NCBI GenBank assembly: GCA_963921355.3
Contig: OZ001190.1
Span: 186,001-250,000, forward strand
DNA: 64,000 nt
Source: CAWUEZ02 sp963921355
GTDB lineage: Bacteria; Pseudomonadota; Alphaproteobacteria; Thalassobaculales; Thalassobaculaceae
Reading direction: 5' to 3'
Shown: positions 34,071 through 42,681 of the stretch, in pieces
Numbering within the stretch: the stretch's first letter is position 1
How the letters are laid out: each line of letters opens with the position of its first letter
The notes under the pieces: generated by a model
The model's input: only the letters and a program-made list of their open reading frames with translations
Databases searched by the model: none
What the model was told of the DNA's origin: nothing
Made by a program: the position numbers and the translations under genes

Positions 34071-35822
34071 TCAGTGGATTTCCGGTTCGGCGGTCGGCGC
34101 CGTGCCCATCAGTACGTCGAAATCACAGCCTTTGTCGGCTTGGGTGATGTGGTCGGCATAGATCGCCCCGAAACCGCGCTCGAACTTGCGCACAGGCGGC
34201 GTCCACGCCGCCCGGCGCGCACCCAGTTCCGCGTCGGAGACGTCGAGGTGCAGGCGCCGGCCGGCGACGTCCAGTTCGATCATGTCGCCATCCTCCACGA
34301 AGGCCAGCGGCCCGCCGACCCAGCTTTCGGGCGCGACGTGAAGCACGCAGGTCCCGTAGCTGGTCCCGCTCATCCGGGCGTCGGAGATCCGGACCATGTC
34401 TCGGATACCCATCTCCAGGATCTTCTTCGGGATCGGCAACATGCCCCATTCCGGCATGCCAGGGCCGCCCTGGGGTCCCGCATGCTTGAGGACGATGACG
34501 CTGTCGGGCGTAACGTCGAGGTCCGGGTCGTCGATCCGGGCCGCCATGTCGTTGTAGTCGGCGAACACCACCGCCGGGCCGCGATGGGACATGAACTTCG
34601 AGTCCATCGCCGTCTGTTTGATGACGGCGCCGTCGGGGGCCAGATTACCGCGCAGAACCACCAGCCCGCCCTGCTCGCCGAGCGGGTTGGCCCGGCGCCG
34701 GATCACGTCCTCGTTGTAGACGTCGGCACCCGCGATATCCTCGCCCAGGGTCCGGCCCGACACGGTGACCGCGTCGGTGTGCAGAAGGTCACCGAGTTCG
34801 GACAGCAGCGCCGGCAGGCCGCCGGCATAGTAGAAGTCTTCCATCAGCCAGCGGCCCGACGGGCGGATATCGGCCAGCCAGGGCGTGCGCCGGGAAATCG
34901 CATCGAACCGGTCCAGGTCGATGGGCGCCCCGAGACGACCGGCCATCGCGATCAGGTGCACGACCGAGTTGGTCGATCCGCCCATGGCCATCACCGTGGT
35001 GATCGCGTTCTCGAACGCGCGCTCGGTCATCACGTCGCTGGGCTTCAGGTCCTCCCAGACCATGTCGACGATCCGCCGACCGGACAGGCTGGCCATGCGG
35101 GAATGGTTGGCGTCGGCCGCCGGAATCGCGCTCGCGGCCGGCAGCGACATGCCGAGCGCCTCGACCGCGCTCATCATGGTGGCCGCCGTCCCCATGGTCA
35201 TGCAGGTACCCGGGGCGCGGGCGATGCCCTCCTCGATCTCTTCCCAATCGCGCCGCGTGATGTTCCCGACCTTCAGTTCTGCCCAGTACTTCCAGGTGTC
35301 CGATCCCGAGCCGAGGACCTTGCCGTGCCAGTTCCCGCGCAGCATCGGCCCGGCGGGCACGAAGATCGCCGGCAGGTTCATGCTGGCCGCACCCATCAGC
35401 AGGGCCGGGGTGGTCTTGTCGCACCCGCCCATCAGGACCGCGCCGTCGGCCGGATAGGAGCGCAACAGTTCCTCGGTCTCCATGGCCAGCAGGTTGCGGT
35501 AGAGCATCGTCGTCGGTTTCTGAAACGGCTCTGACAGGGAGATCGCGGGCAGCTCGACCGGGAAGCCCCCGGCTTGCCACACCCCGCGCTTCACCTCTTC
35601 GGCGCGCTGACGGAAATGCGTGTGACAGGGGTTGATCTCGGACCAGGTATTGATGATCGCGATGACCGGCTTGCCTTTCCAGTCGGCGCGGTCGTACCCC
35701 ATCTGCAGGGTCCGCGAGCGATGGCCGAACGACCGCAGGTCGTCGACACCGTACCATTTGTAGCTGCGCAGATCCTCGTAGCGCTTGCGGCGCGTGCCGC
35801 CGCCCTGGCCGTTTTCCCCCAT
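34071..35822 (-). CDS. IlvD/EDD-family dehydratase, L-arabonate/xylonate dehydratase type
   Basis: This 583-residue Fe-S dehydratase removes water from a sugar acid or dihydroxy acid. Cluster cysteines are visible in INTWSEINPCHTHFRQ, VLMGGCDKTTPALLMGAA, and RAPGTCMTMGTAATMMSA. The insertion NWHGKVLGSGSDTWKYW and the N-terminal RSYKWYGVDDLRSFGHRSR are typical of arabonate/xylonate dehydratases rather than IlvD of branched-chain synthesis. GGAGAG precedes ATG 35822. With the SDR and MFS genes downstream on the same strand it suggests a sugar-acid oxidation route, which is inference. Confidence 0.88.
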   Translation of the reverse strand: MGENGQGGGTRRKRYEDLRSYKWYGVDDLRSFGHRSRTLQMGYDRADWKGKPVIAIINTWSEINPCHTHFRQRAEEVKRGVWQAGGFPVELPAISLSEPFQKPTTMLYRNLLAMETEELLRSYPADGAVLMGGCDKTTPALLMGAASMNLPAIFVPAGPMLRGNWHGKVLGSGSDTWKYWAELKVGNITRRDWEEIEEGIARAPGTCMTMGTAATMMSAVEALGMSLPAASAIPAADANHSRMASLSGRRIVDMVWEDLKPSDVMTERAFENAITTVMAMGGSTNSVVHLIAMAGRLGAPIDLDRFDAISRRTPWLADIRPSGRWLMEDFYYAGGLPALLSELGDLLHTDAVTVSGRTLGEDIAGADVYNEDVIRRRANPLGEQGGLVVLRGNLAPDGAVIKQTAMDSKFMSHRGPAVVFADYNDMAARIDDPDLDVTPDSVIVLKHAGPQGGPGMPEWGMLPIPKKILEMGIRDMVRISDARMSGTSYGTCVLHVAPESWVGGPLAFVEDGDMIELDVAGRRLHLDVSDAELGARRAAWTPPVRKFERGFGAIYADHITQADKGCDFDVLMGTAPTAEPEIH

Positions 35823-35922
35823 CTCGCTCTCCCGGCTGTCGATTTTATTGACCGGTCCGGCGACCGGCTTGCCGTGCCGAGAAGTCGACCATCGGGGCCC
35901 GACGGGGGTCAAGGTGCGGCCG

Positions 35923-36567
35923 TCAGTCGGGCGATGCCGGCGGTGGCCGGAGGCCGGTGCCGATCCGGGCGATGACATGCTGCACCAGAGCGTCGCTGAC
36001 CTCGGCATCAAGCTCCAGGGTCTTGGCCGCATCGGTCTGCAGCACGCTGGCGAGGCCGTGCACCGTCGACCACACATACAGCGCGTCGAGGGTCGTGGCC
36101 TGGTCCGCCGAGCGATCAACCTCCTGCGGGCCGAGCCGGGCAATCGCATCGTTGAGCAGCGAGAACGCATGCTGGGCCCGGCGCATCATGTCCGGGTGCT
36201 GGTGCGGATCGGGCAGCGGCGTGCCGAACATCAAACGGTACTGCAGAGGATGGGCCCGGGCGTATGCGACATAGGCCACCCCCATCTCGCGAAGATCTTC
36301 GTACGGATCGTTGTGACGCGGCCGGGAATCCAGATGACGGGCAAACGCGTCGAACGCCCGGGCAACGATTTCGGCCAGGATATGGTCACGGCTGGGGAAG
36401 TGCTTGTACGGCGCCTGATGGGATACGCCCAGACGCCGCGCCACGTCGCGCAGGCTCAGGCGTTCGACACCGGAGGTTTCGATGATCGCCAGCGCCTCTC
36501 GCACACAGGCGTCCGGCAGATCGGCGGGCTTGGTTTTGCGAACGGGCATTCCGGCCAGCCTAGCCAT
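35923..36567 (-). CDS. TetR family regulator (WHG-type C-terminal domain)
   Basis: This 214-residue repressor has an N-terminal HTH with RLSLRDVARRLGVSHQAPYK and HFPSRDHILAEIVARA (residues 30-75). The C-terminal ligand domain includes TLDALYVWSTVHGLASVL, as in WHG-domain TetRs. ATG 36549 is an alternative start. It sits 100 nt upstream of the dehydratase gene on the same strand, so it may govern that cluster and itself. Confidence 0.87.
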   Translation of the reverse strand: MARLAGMPVRKTKPADLPDACVREALAIIETSGVERLSLRDVARRLGVSHQAPYKHFPSRDHILAEIVARAFDAFARHLDSRPRHNDPYEDLREMGVAYVAYARAHPLQYRLMFGTPLPDPHQHPDMMRRAQHAFSLLNDAIARLGPQEVDRSADQATTLDALYVWSTVHGLASVLQTDAAKTLELDAEVSDALVQHVIARIGTGLRPPPASPD

Positions 36568-36592
36568 CGCCCTGGAGCCCGTCGAGATCAGC

Positions 36593-37120
36593 CTACCCGC
36601 CGGTTACTGCATAGCTTCTACCCTGGGTGCCGAGCGCCTCCAATGCACGATCCCACGAGATCGGCACCTCATCCGGCGCAACCGTCAGGCGGGCGAATCG
36701 GGCTCCACGCAGGGCTGGATAAGACTCGGCAATGGCGCGTTGATGAACGTCGCTGGAAACGAAGGACCGCATTGCCGCTTCATCGGTCCAGACGGTCATG
36801 GTCCACGCGCGCGAGCCGAACAGCTCGGTGCGCTTGGCATGTCCGATGAACCCGGGCCGATCCGCCAAGGTGTCTTCAACCCGCGACACGTTGCGCCAGA
36901 ACCCGGGTCGGCCCAGCCAGTTCGAACCCAGTTCGGCTTCCGTCACGACAACCAGTACCGAGTCCCTGCCGGCCGCCTCGACGCCCCCGTTTCCATCGTA
37001 GCCGGGGCCTTCGAAGGACGTGGAGATCGTGCAACCACCAAGCGTGACCAGTGAAATAATCAGCGCCGCCCACCGCGACCGAAGCCGCATGGTGGTCGCA
37101 TCCACGGGGCCTGGCTTCAT
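36593..37120 (-). CDS. Lipoprotein with ABM/DUF3291-like ferredoxin-fold domain
   Basis: This 175-residue protein has the lipoprotein signal MRLRSRWAALIISLVTLGGC preceded by ten residues. The mature part resembles the antibiotic-biosynthesis-monooxygenase/DUF3291 fold: RPGFWRNVSRVEDTLADRPG, then TMTVWTDEAAMRSFVSSDVH. The ATG at 37120 overlaps the stop of the DUF2141 gene (ATGA). ABM-type domains are usually cytoplasmic, so a lipid-anchored, exported version is uncommon. Function is unknown. Confidence 0.75.
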   Translation of the reverse strand: MKPGPVDATTMRLRSRWAALIISLVTLGGCTISTSFEGPGYDGNGGVEAAGRDSVLVVVTEAELGSNWLGRPGFWRNVSRVEDTLADRPGFIGHAKRTELFGSRAWTMTVWTDEAAMRSFVSSDVHQRAIAESYPALRGARFARLTVAPDEVPISWDRALEALGTQGRSYAVTGG

Positions 37121-37572
37121 CTTTCCGCGACCTCGACAATGATCCGGAGCGGCTGCTGCGCCGCGACCCGGACGGCAGCCTCGTCGAAGGTCGGCGCGCG
37201 CAGGGTCGGGCGCACGTTGTTCGATACTCCCCAAGGTTCGGTCGGAATTCCGAAGAAGTTGGTGTCGGTTTCCCGATTGCCGTTGAAGTCCTGGGATACG
37301 GCGACGGCGTAGACGCCAGGCGCCAGATCATTGAACTGGCACTCCACGCCATCGAGGTCCGCGGCGTGCCATTGCCGCGTCGCTGTCGACGGATCCATCG
37401 GAAAGCCCGTCGGCACCGCATAGAGCGCGCAGCCGACTTCGCCGTCGGCGCGTTCGACGCCACTGACAGCAACCACCAGTTCACCGGACAGGGCGCTGGT
37501 GCTCGCAAGCCCGAGCACCACGAACACAAAGGCGGCGGCCCATGCCCTGGCCGAATTCGAGATCTCGATCAC
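37117..37572 (-). CDS. DUF2141 family secreted protein
   Basis: This 151-residue protein has a signal peptide (ARAWAAAFVFVVLGLASTSA, then LSG) and a DUF2141 beta-sandwich. GEVGCALYAVPTGFP, DLAPGVYAVAVSQDFNGNRETD and NFFGIPTEPWGVSNN are the family blocks. DUF2141 proteins are predicted periplasmic or surface proteins of unknown function. It is the first gene of a two-gene operon with the lipoprotein, driven from a promoter overlapped by a 20-bp inverted repeat. Confidence 0.88.
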   Translation of the reverse strand: MIEISNSARAWAAAFVFVVLGLASTSALSGELVVAVSGVERADGEVGCALYAVPTGFPMDPSTATRQWHAADLDGVECQFNDLAPGVYAVAVSQDFNGNRETDTNFFGIPTEPWGVSNNVRPTLRAPTFDEAAVRVAAQQPLRIIVEVAER

Positions 37573-37581
37573 AGCACACCT

Positions 37582-37639
37582 CTTTAGTTGACAGCGTCTA
37601 CCTTCGTTTAAGCCCCTGAGTAGACAGTGTCAACTAAAG
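37582..37639. promoter_or_regulatory. Overlapping convergent promoters inside a 20-bp inverted repeat
   Basis: Arms at 37582-37601 (CTTTAGTTGACAGCGTCTAC) and 37620-37639 match as inverted copies at 18 of 20 positions and are separated by 18 bp. Each arm contains a consensus -35 TTGACA, one on each strand, pointing toward each other. Each arm is itself a partial palindrome (TAGACAGTGTCAACTA type), as expected for a TetR-like operator. The sites lie between the DUF2141 gene (minus) and the cupin gene (plus). The -10 elements are weak. Confidence 0.6.
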
Positions 37640-37713
37640 AGTTGATTCCAGTGTTTGTGCGCGGGCGGTCCGCGCCCTAGCGTTGCCGGGGAGCAGCCTG
37701 CGGAGGACCTGAG

Positions 37714-38220
37714 ATGGAAGAACCCATCACCCTGCGATTCAAGGATGACGGCGTGATTCCCAACAATCCTGACCTGCCTGTCGTGATTGTACCGGGGGCA
37801 TCGGACCCAGCGGCGTCCCCCGAGGATGTTCGGGCTACCGTCCTACGGAACGGCTGGCGCGGCGCATGGCTCTACGGCGTGTTCGGGTATCACCATTATC
37901 ATGCTCGCGCCCATGAGGCGTTGATCGTCGTCGCCGGTGAAGCCCGCTTGCTGCTGGGCGGAGATGGCGGCAAAACGGTGACCGTTCGACGTGGCGATCT
38001 GCTGGTTCTGCCGGCCGGCACCGGCCACAAATGCCTCAAGGCGAGCACCGACTTTCAGGTCTGCAGCTGCTACCCGGCCGGCCAGGAAAGCCCGGATCTG
38101 TCACGCGAGGAAACTGAACGCGGTGACGTCCTGGCGACCATCCGGTCCGTGCCGCTGCCAACGACCGATCCCATTTACGGAGCCGATGGTCCCCTGCTGC
38201 GCGTCTGGCACAACGTGTAA
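37714..38220 (+). CDS. Cupin domain protein (YjlB-like)
   Basis: This 168-residue single-domain cupin has the metal-binding motif HYHARAHEALIVVAGEARLL near residue 62 and GDLLVLPAGTGHKCLKAS (second cupin motif, His near residue 107). Substrate and reaction are unknown; relatives include Bacillus YjlB. GGAGG precedes the ATG. It is divergent from the DUF2141/lipoprotein operon, and its promoter overlaps the same palindromic region. It ends 16 nt before the convergent CoA-transferase genes. Confidence 0.85.
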   Translation: MEEPITLRFKDDGVIPNNPDLPVVIVPGASDPAASPEDVRATVLRNGWRGAWLYGVFGYHHYHARAHEALIVVAGEARLLLGGDGGKTVTVRRGDLLVLPAGTGHKCLKASTDFQVCSCYPAGQESPDLSREETERGDVLATIRSVPLPTTDPIYGADGPLLRVWHNV

Positions 38221-38236
38221 CGGTTCACGGCTGCTG

Positions 38237-38932
38237 TCAGCCGGACCCGACAGTCAGTTCACGGCAGTCTTCCGCCAGAACCAGCGCGGGCTCGGTGACG
38301 GCTTGCAGCGCCTCCAGAGTCAGCCCGGACACCATCTCGCGCACCACCAGCCCGGTCTCCGTCACATCGATGACCGCGAGATCCGTGAAGATCCGGCGCA
38401 CCACGCCCCTGGCGGTCAGCGGCAACCGGCACTGGTTGACGATTTTCGGCGCCCCCGCCTTGGTGACATGGTCGGTCAGCACCCAGATCGCCTTGGCACC
38501 GGCGGCCAGGTCCATGGCCCCACCGACACCGGGAGGAAACCGCTTGTCACCGGTCGTCCAGTTGGCGAGATCGCCGTTGGCCGCCACCTCGAACGCACCG
38601 AGCAGGGCAAGGTCCAGATGGCCGCCGCGAATCATGACAAAGGCGTCGCTGTGCACGACATAGGCGCCGCCGGTCAGAAGGGTCACGTAGTCCTTGGACG
38701 CGTTGATCAGATCGCGGTCCCGGTCCTGCTCGGCCGGTGCCGGGCCGACCCCGAGGATGCCGTTCTCGCTGTGCAGAACGATCTCCTTGTCCGTCGGCAT
38801 CACGTCGGCGGCCAGCGTCGGAATGCCGATTCCGAGGTTCACGTAGCTGCCGTCGGGGATCAGCTCGGCGGCGCGGCGGGCGATCTGGTGGCGTGACAGC
38901 CGGGCGATGCCCGGTTCCGAGACGGCGCTCAT
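38237..38932 (-). CDS. scoB: 3-oxoacid CoA-transferase subunit B
   Basis: The beta subunit of the two-chain CoA-transferase that moves CoA from succinyl-CoA to acetoacetate or 3-oxoadipate. The 231-residue protein has the catalytic Glu in VLHSENGILGVGPAP near residue 50, and GGHLDLALLGAFEVAANGDLAN, conserved in family I. ATG 38932 overlaps the stop of subunit A (ATGA), giving equal translation. Whether it is ScoB or PcaJ/CatJ cannot be settled without genomic context. Confidence 0.9.
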   Translation of the reverse strand: MSAVSEPGIARLSRHQIARRAAELIPDGSYVNLGIGIPTLAADVMPTDKEIVLHSENGILGVGPAPAEQDRDRDLINASKDYVTLLTGGAYVVHSDAFVMIRGGHLDLALLGAFEVAANGDLANWTTGDKRFPPGVGGAMDLAAGAKAIWVLTDHVTKAGAPKIVNQCRLPLTARGVVRRIFTDLAVIDVTETGLVVREMVSGLTLEALQAVTEPALVLAEDCRELTVGSG

Positions 38933-39615
38933 ATGTCCCACTCCCGATCGCTGTCGATGGCGACCACACGGTCAACGAAAATGCCGGGGGTCACGACCGC
39001 CTCCGGATCCAGCCCCCCGAGCTCGGCGATGTCGCGGACCTGGACGATCGTTCGGCGCGCCGCCATCGCCATCACCGGCCCGAAGTTCCGCGCCGCCTTT
39101 CGGTAGATCACATTGCCCCAGCGATCGGCCCGCCAGCCCTGGACCAGCGCGATGTCGGCATGCAGCGGATATTCGAGCACGTAGTCCCGGCCGTCGATGG
39201 TCCGGGTTTCCTTGCCCTCTGCCAGTCCGGTGCCGACGGCGGTTGGCGTGTAGAACGCGCCGATCCCGGCACCGGCGGCCCGCATACGCTCGGACAGGGT
39301 GCCCTGCGGCACCAGTTCAAGCTCGATTTCGCCCGCCGCATAGCGGGCATCGAACTGATCCGAACCCCTGGAACGGGGATAGCTGCAGATGATCCGGCGA
39401 ACCCGGCCGCTGCCCACCAGGGCTGCGAGCCCCTCGGTGCCGGTTCCGGCATTGTTGGAGATCACGGTCAGATCGTCGGCGCCGGTATCGAGGATCCCAT
39501 GGATCAGATCGTTGGGAACGCCGGCGAACCCGAAGCCGGAAATCATGATCGCGTCGCCATCCTTCATGCCGGCGACCGCACTGGCCACGTCGGGAACGAT
39601 CTTGTCGATGGGCAT
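38929..39615 (-). CDS. scoA: 3-oxoacid CoA-transferase subunit A
   Basis: The 228-residue alpha subunit opens with VPDVASAVAGMKDGDAIMIS, then GFGFAGVPNDLIHGI. GTEGLAALVGSGRVRRIICSY and PQGTLSERMRAAGAGIGAFYTP are the substrate-binding blocks of the family. GAGGAG lies about 10 nt before the ATG. It overlaps subunit B downstream and forms a two-gene operon. It acts in ketone-body or 3-oxoadipate metabolism in the cytoplasm. Confidence 0.91.
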   Translation of the reverse strand: MPIDKIVPDVASAVAGMKDGDAIMISGFGFAGVPNDLIHGILDTGADDLTVISNNAGTGTEGLAALVGSGRVRRIICSYPRSRGSDQFDARYAAGEIELELVPQGTLSERMRAAGAGIGAFYTPTAVGTGLAEGKETRTIDGRDYVLEYPLHADIALVQGWRADRWGNVIYRKAARNFGPVMAMAARRTIVQVRDIAELGGLDPEAVVTPGIFVDRVVAIDSDREWDI

Positions 39616-39662
39616 GGAACGGCTGGCTCCTCTTGCTGTCCGGCACTTGTGTAGGCGGTCAC

Positions 39663-41138
39663 CTACTCTCCGGCAAGCGTGACCCGATCGATCACCGGCA
39701 CGGCCGGTGCGGCGTTCCCGGCCTCTCCGTCGAACAGGAACTCCGGTAGATCATAGGCCTGCAGCGACGTCCAGTGATCGGCGATGTCTTCGCGGAACAG
39801 ATCCCGCACGATGCCGGACACCAGCTGCGGCACGGCGAACTTCATGGCATTGATCGAGGCCCCGGACGGCCCGAAACTCATGGTCGACCCGTAGGTGAAC
39901 AGTCGGATGTGGGACAGCCACGGCGCACCGCCGGGCTCCTTCTCGAGCAGTTCATAGCTTCCGCCGAGATAGGGATAGCGGCCCAGCCGGTCGTTGGTTT
40001 CCGCCGCCGGCGGGGTGTAGCGGTCGGACCAGAGTGCCACGTGTTCAGCAAGCCCGGCCATTTCCGGCCGGCGGGCGAGATCCATATCGAACCCGGTGCC
40101 GATGATCAGGAAGTCGGCCTCGAAGGCGCCGCGTGGCGTGTGCAGCCGCACGCAGTCGCCGACCGCCTCGCACCGGTTCCAGGGCGCGTCGGTCTGCAGG
40201 GTGAAGTTCGGATGCCGCGCCGCCCGCTCCCAGGTTTCGCGCGGGAACGCCTCTCGCAGGGTCAGCAGATGGTTCATGACCCTCCAGCGCCAGCTGTCTT
40301 CGAGGGTATGGAAATGCCCGAGGAACCCCGAGAAGCTCAGCCATTTGAACGGCTGGACACGCTGCAGTTCCGGCCGCCGGCAATACACGGCTACCGACTG
40401 CGCGCCATGCTCAAGGGCGGTCGCGGCGTTGTCGAAAGCAGACGCGCCCGCCCCCAGCACCGCGACCCGACGCCCGCGCAGAGCGGCGAAATCGATCGGT
40501 TCGCCGGTATGGGCCCAGAGCGCCTTCGGCAGCGCTTCCACTTGCGGCGGCGTCCACCAGCGCCCCGACGCTTCGATCCCGGTGGCCAAGACCAGCTTCC
40601 GGGTCACGACCTCCTCGCAGCGATCGTCCGCCAGATCCCGGACTGTTTCTCTCAGATAGGGCCCGTCCGGCACGATCCCTTCCAGGCGCTTGCCGTTCTC
40701 GATCGGGATCGCCAGGACCCGCCGCAGCCACAGGAGGTAGGCGGCCCAGTCCTCCTTGGCGATCTTATTCAGCGTCGCCCAGGCGCTTTCCCCGTGCTGC
40801 GCCTCGAACCAGGCCTGAAAGGTCAGGGACGGAATGTCGAGGTCCGGGCCGGTGACTTCCTTCGGTGACCGCAACGTCGCCATCCGCGCATAGGTCATCC
40901 ACGGACCTTCGGACCCGGCCTGCGACTGGTCGACCACCCGGAACCGGGTGACGCAATGGCGTTGCAGCGCATGGGCGACGGCCAGCCCGCCCTGTCCGCC
41001 ACCGACGATCAGGACATCCAGAACGGCGGCATCGCTCGCATCATGCCGTTCGGGAACCCAGGACGCCGCCGGATAGGCGATCTTGTTCAGATCGTCCGCG
41101 ATCCGGGCTTCCAGAGCCGGTAGTCCGATCGGTTGCAT
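39663..41138 (-). CDS. FAD/NAD(P)-binding flavin monooxygenase-like protein
   Basis: This 491-residue protein has two dinucleotide-binding motifs: VLIVGGGQGGLAVAHALQRH (FAD, near residue 42) and VAVLGAGASAFDNAATALE (NAD(P), near 227). This is the layout of class B monooxygenases. The N-terminal SWVPERHDASDAAVLDV is an uncommon ~40-residue lead-in. No Baeyer-Villiger FxGxxxHxxxW motif is evident, and substrate is unknown. It is co-directional with the CoA-transferase operon, with 47 nt between. Confidence 0.82.
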   Translation of the reverse strand: MQPIGLPALEARIADDLNKIAYPAASWVPERHDASDAAVLDVLIVGGGQGGLAVAHALQRHCVTRFRVVDQSQAGSEGPWMTYARMATLRSPKEVTGPDLDIPSLTFQAWFEAQHGESAWATLNKIAKEDWAAYLLWLRRVLAIPIENGKRLEGIVPDGPYLRETVRDLADDRCEEVVTRKLVLATGIEASGRWWTPPQVEALPKALWAHTGEPIDFAALRGRRVAVLGAGASAFDNAATALEHGAQSVAVYCRRPELQRVQPFKWLSFSGFLGHFHTLEDSWRWRVMNHLLTLREAFPRETWERAARHPNFTLQTDAPWNRCEAVGDCVRLHTPRGAFEADFLIIGTGFDMDLARRPEMAGLAEHVALWSDRYTPPAAETNDRLGRYPYLGGSYELLEKEPGGAPWLSHIRLFTYGSTMSFGPSGASINAMKFAVPQLVSGIVRDLFREDIADHWTSLQAYDLPEFLFDGEAGNAAPAVPVIDRVTLAGE

Positions 41139-41206
41139 CCTTGCCTCACCTTGCCGATGTCAACGGACAGTCTAGACGGCACCGGGCCGTCCTGGCACCG
41201 CAGAGC

Positions 41207-42451
41207 TTATCCCGCGGAATCGATAGCGTTCTCGATTCCGCGGCGTCGGGTCGCGGTCAGCACGACGCAGCCGAACGCCACGAGGCAGCCGACCACCACC
41301 GGGGCCCGCAACCCCACGAGATCCCCGGCCAGCCCCATAGCGAGTGCGCCAAGCGCGGGACCGCTGCGGAACACGATGCCGTGGAGACTCAGCACCCGGC
41401 CGCGCAGCGCGGGATCGACCGCCAACTGGATCAGGCTCTGAAACCCGACGCCGGCGGCCACCATGGTGGCCCCGAACATAACGGTCGCCGCCACCGCGAC
41501 CCAAAGCCTGTCGGTCACGGCGAACGCGAGCACCGAGGCAAGCCCGAGGGTCAGGCTGAAGAGGACAATCGGCACCAGGCCGGCCGTGCCGCGCCGGGCG
41601 GCGAGCAACCACCCGCCGGCGATCGCCCCGACACCGACACCCGATGTCATCATCGCCAGGGTCTCGGGGCCGCCGCCAAAGATCGCGTCGGCAAACCCCG
41701 GAAACAGCTCGACGACGGGGCGAACCGATACCGCGAACACGAGATTGAGCAACAGCAACGGCCCGAGCGCCGGGTGCCGGGCCGCGTGCGACAGCCCTTC
41801 GCCGATCTCCGACAGAACCCCCGCCTGCCGGGGTCGGGGGACGACATCGCGTCCAACCTGAGGGCTACGGCGGCGGATCGTCGCCAGGGCAAGCAACAGG
41901 GCCAGATAGCTGACGGCATTCACGATGAAGGCCCAGCCGATCTCCAACCAGACGATGACCAGCCCGGCCAGGGCCGGGCCGACGAAGCGTGCGGTGTTGA
42001 AGACCATCGAGTTGATGGCGATCGCGGTCGTGAGATGCTCCTTGGGAACCAGCCGGGGCGCCAGGGCAAGCCGGGAGGGTTGGTTGAACCCGATGGCGAC
42101 TCCGCCGACAAAGGTCAGCGCGACGACGCTTTCGACGGTAACCAGGCCACTCAGCGTCAACACCCCAAGGGCCGCCGCCAGGACCATGGCAATGGTCTGA
42201 CAGACTGCAATGACCCGCAGCCGATCGAGCCGATCGGCTGCGACGCCCCCCAGCAATCCGACCAGAACAGATGGGAACAGATCGGCAAACGCGACGATGC
42301 CGAGCCAGGTCGCCGACCCGGTCAGTTCCCAGGTCAGCCACCCGACGGCCACACGCTGAACCCAAAGCCCGAGCAGCGAGAGACCGTTGCCCAGGGTGTA
42401 GAGGCCATAGTCACGGTGGCCGAGAGTGCGCAGGACCGGATGGTTCTTCAT
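41207..42451 (-). CDS. MFS transporter (EntS/MFS_3-like exporter)
   Basis: This 414-residue, 12-TM protein has the MFS_3 pattern QRVAVGWLTWELTGSATWLG near the N-terminus, then LLGGVAADRLDRLRVIAVCQ (motif A region). NTARFVGPALAGLVIVW near residue 150 is conserved in the enterobactin-exporter type. No siderophore genes are near, so the exported compound is unknown. It ends 69 nt after the flavin monooxygenase start and may form its own unit. Confidence 0.85.
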   Translation of the reverse strand: MKNHPVLRTLGHRDYGLYTLGNGLSLLGLWVQRVAVGWLTWELTGSATWLGIVAFADLFPSVLVGLLGGVAADRLDRLRVIAVCQTIAMVLAAALGVLTLSGLVTVESVVALTFVGGVAIGFNQPSRLALAPRLVPKEHLTTAIAINSMVFNTARFVGPALAGLVIVWLEIGWAFIVNAVSYLALLLALATIRRRSPQVGRDVVPRPRQAGVLSEIGEGLSHAARHPALGPLLLLNLVFAVSVRPVVELFPGFADAIFGGGPETLAMMTSGVGVGAIAGGWLLAARRGTAGLVPIVLFSLTLGLASVLAFAVTDRLWVAVAATVMFGATMVAAGVGFQSLIQLAVDPALRGRVLSLHGIVFRSGPALGALAMGLAGDLVGLRAPVVVGCLVAFGCVVLTATRRRGIENAIDSAG

Positions 42452-42610
42452 GGTGACGGCGATGTGATGCGACGGGCATTGGCCCCGGAGTGCGGAACGC
42501 CATCTTAGCGTCGCAGCATCCTCGTCACAGTCACCAAACGATGCGCCTGCAATCCCGATAGGGAAAATCGACGATCAATCCGAATGTCAAAATGCTAATC
42601 GACTTTCTGA

Positions 42611-42639
42611 TTGAAATGTTAACCTTCATAGATTATACC
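42611..42639 (+). promoter_or_regulatory. Predicted promoter upstream of the two-TM protein gene
   Basis: TTGAAA (42611-42616) and TATACC (42634-42639) are spaced by 17 bp, inside an AT-rich stretch that contrasts with the surrounding GC-rich genes. The start at 42682 would give a leader of about 35 nt. This is an inference from motif and composition. Confidence 0.5.
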
Positions 42640-42681
42640 TGTTCGTAATGTAGTTTGCGGTGTGCAGGAGTGGGTAGCGGG

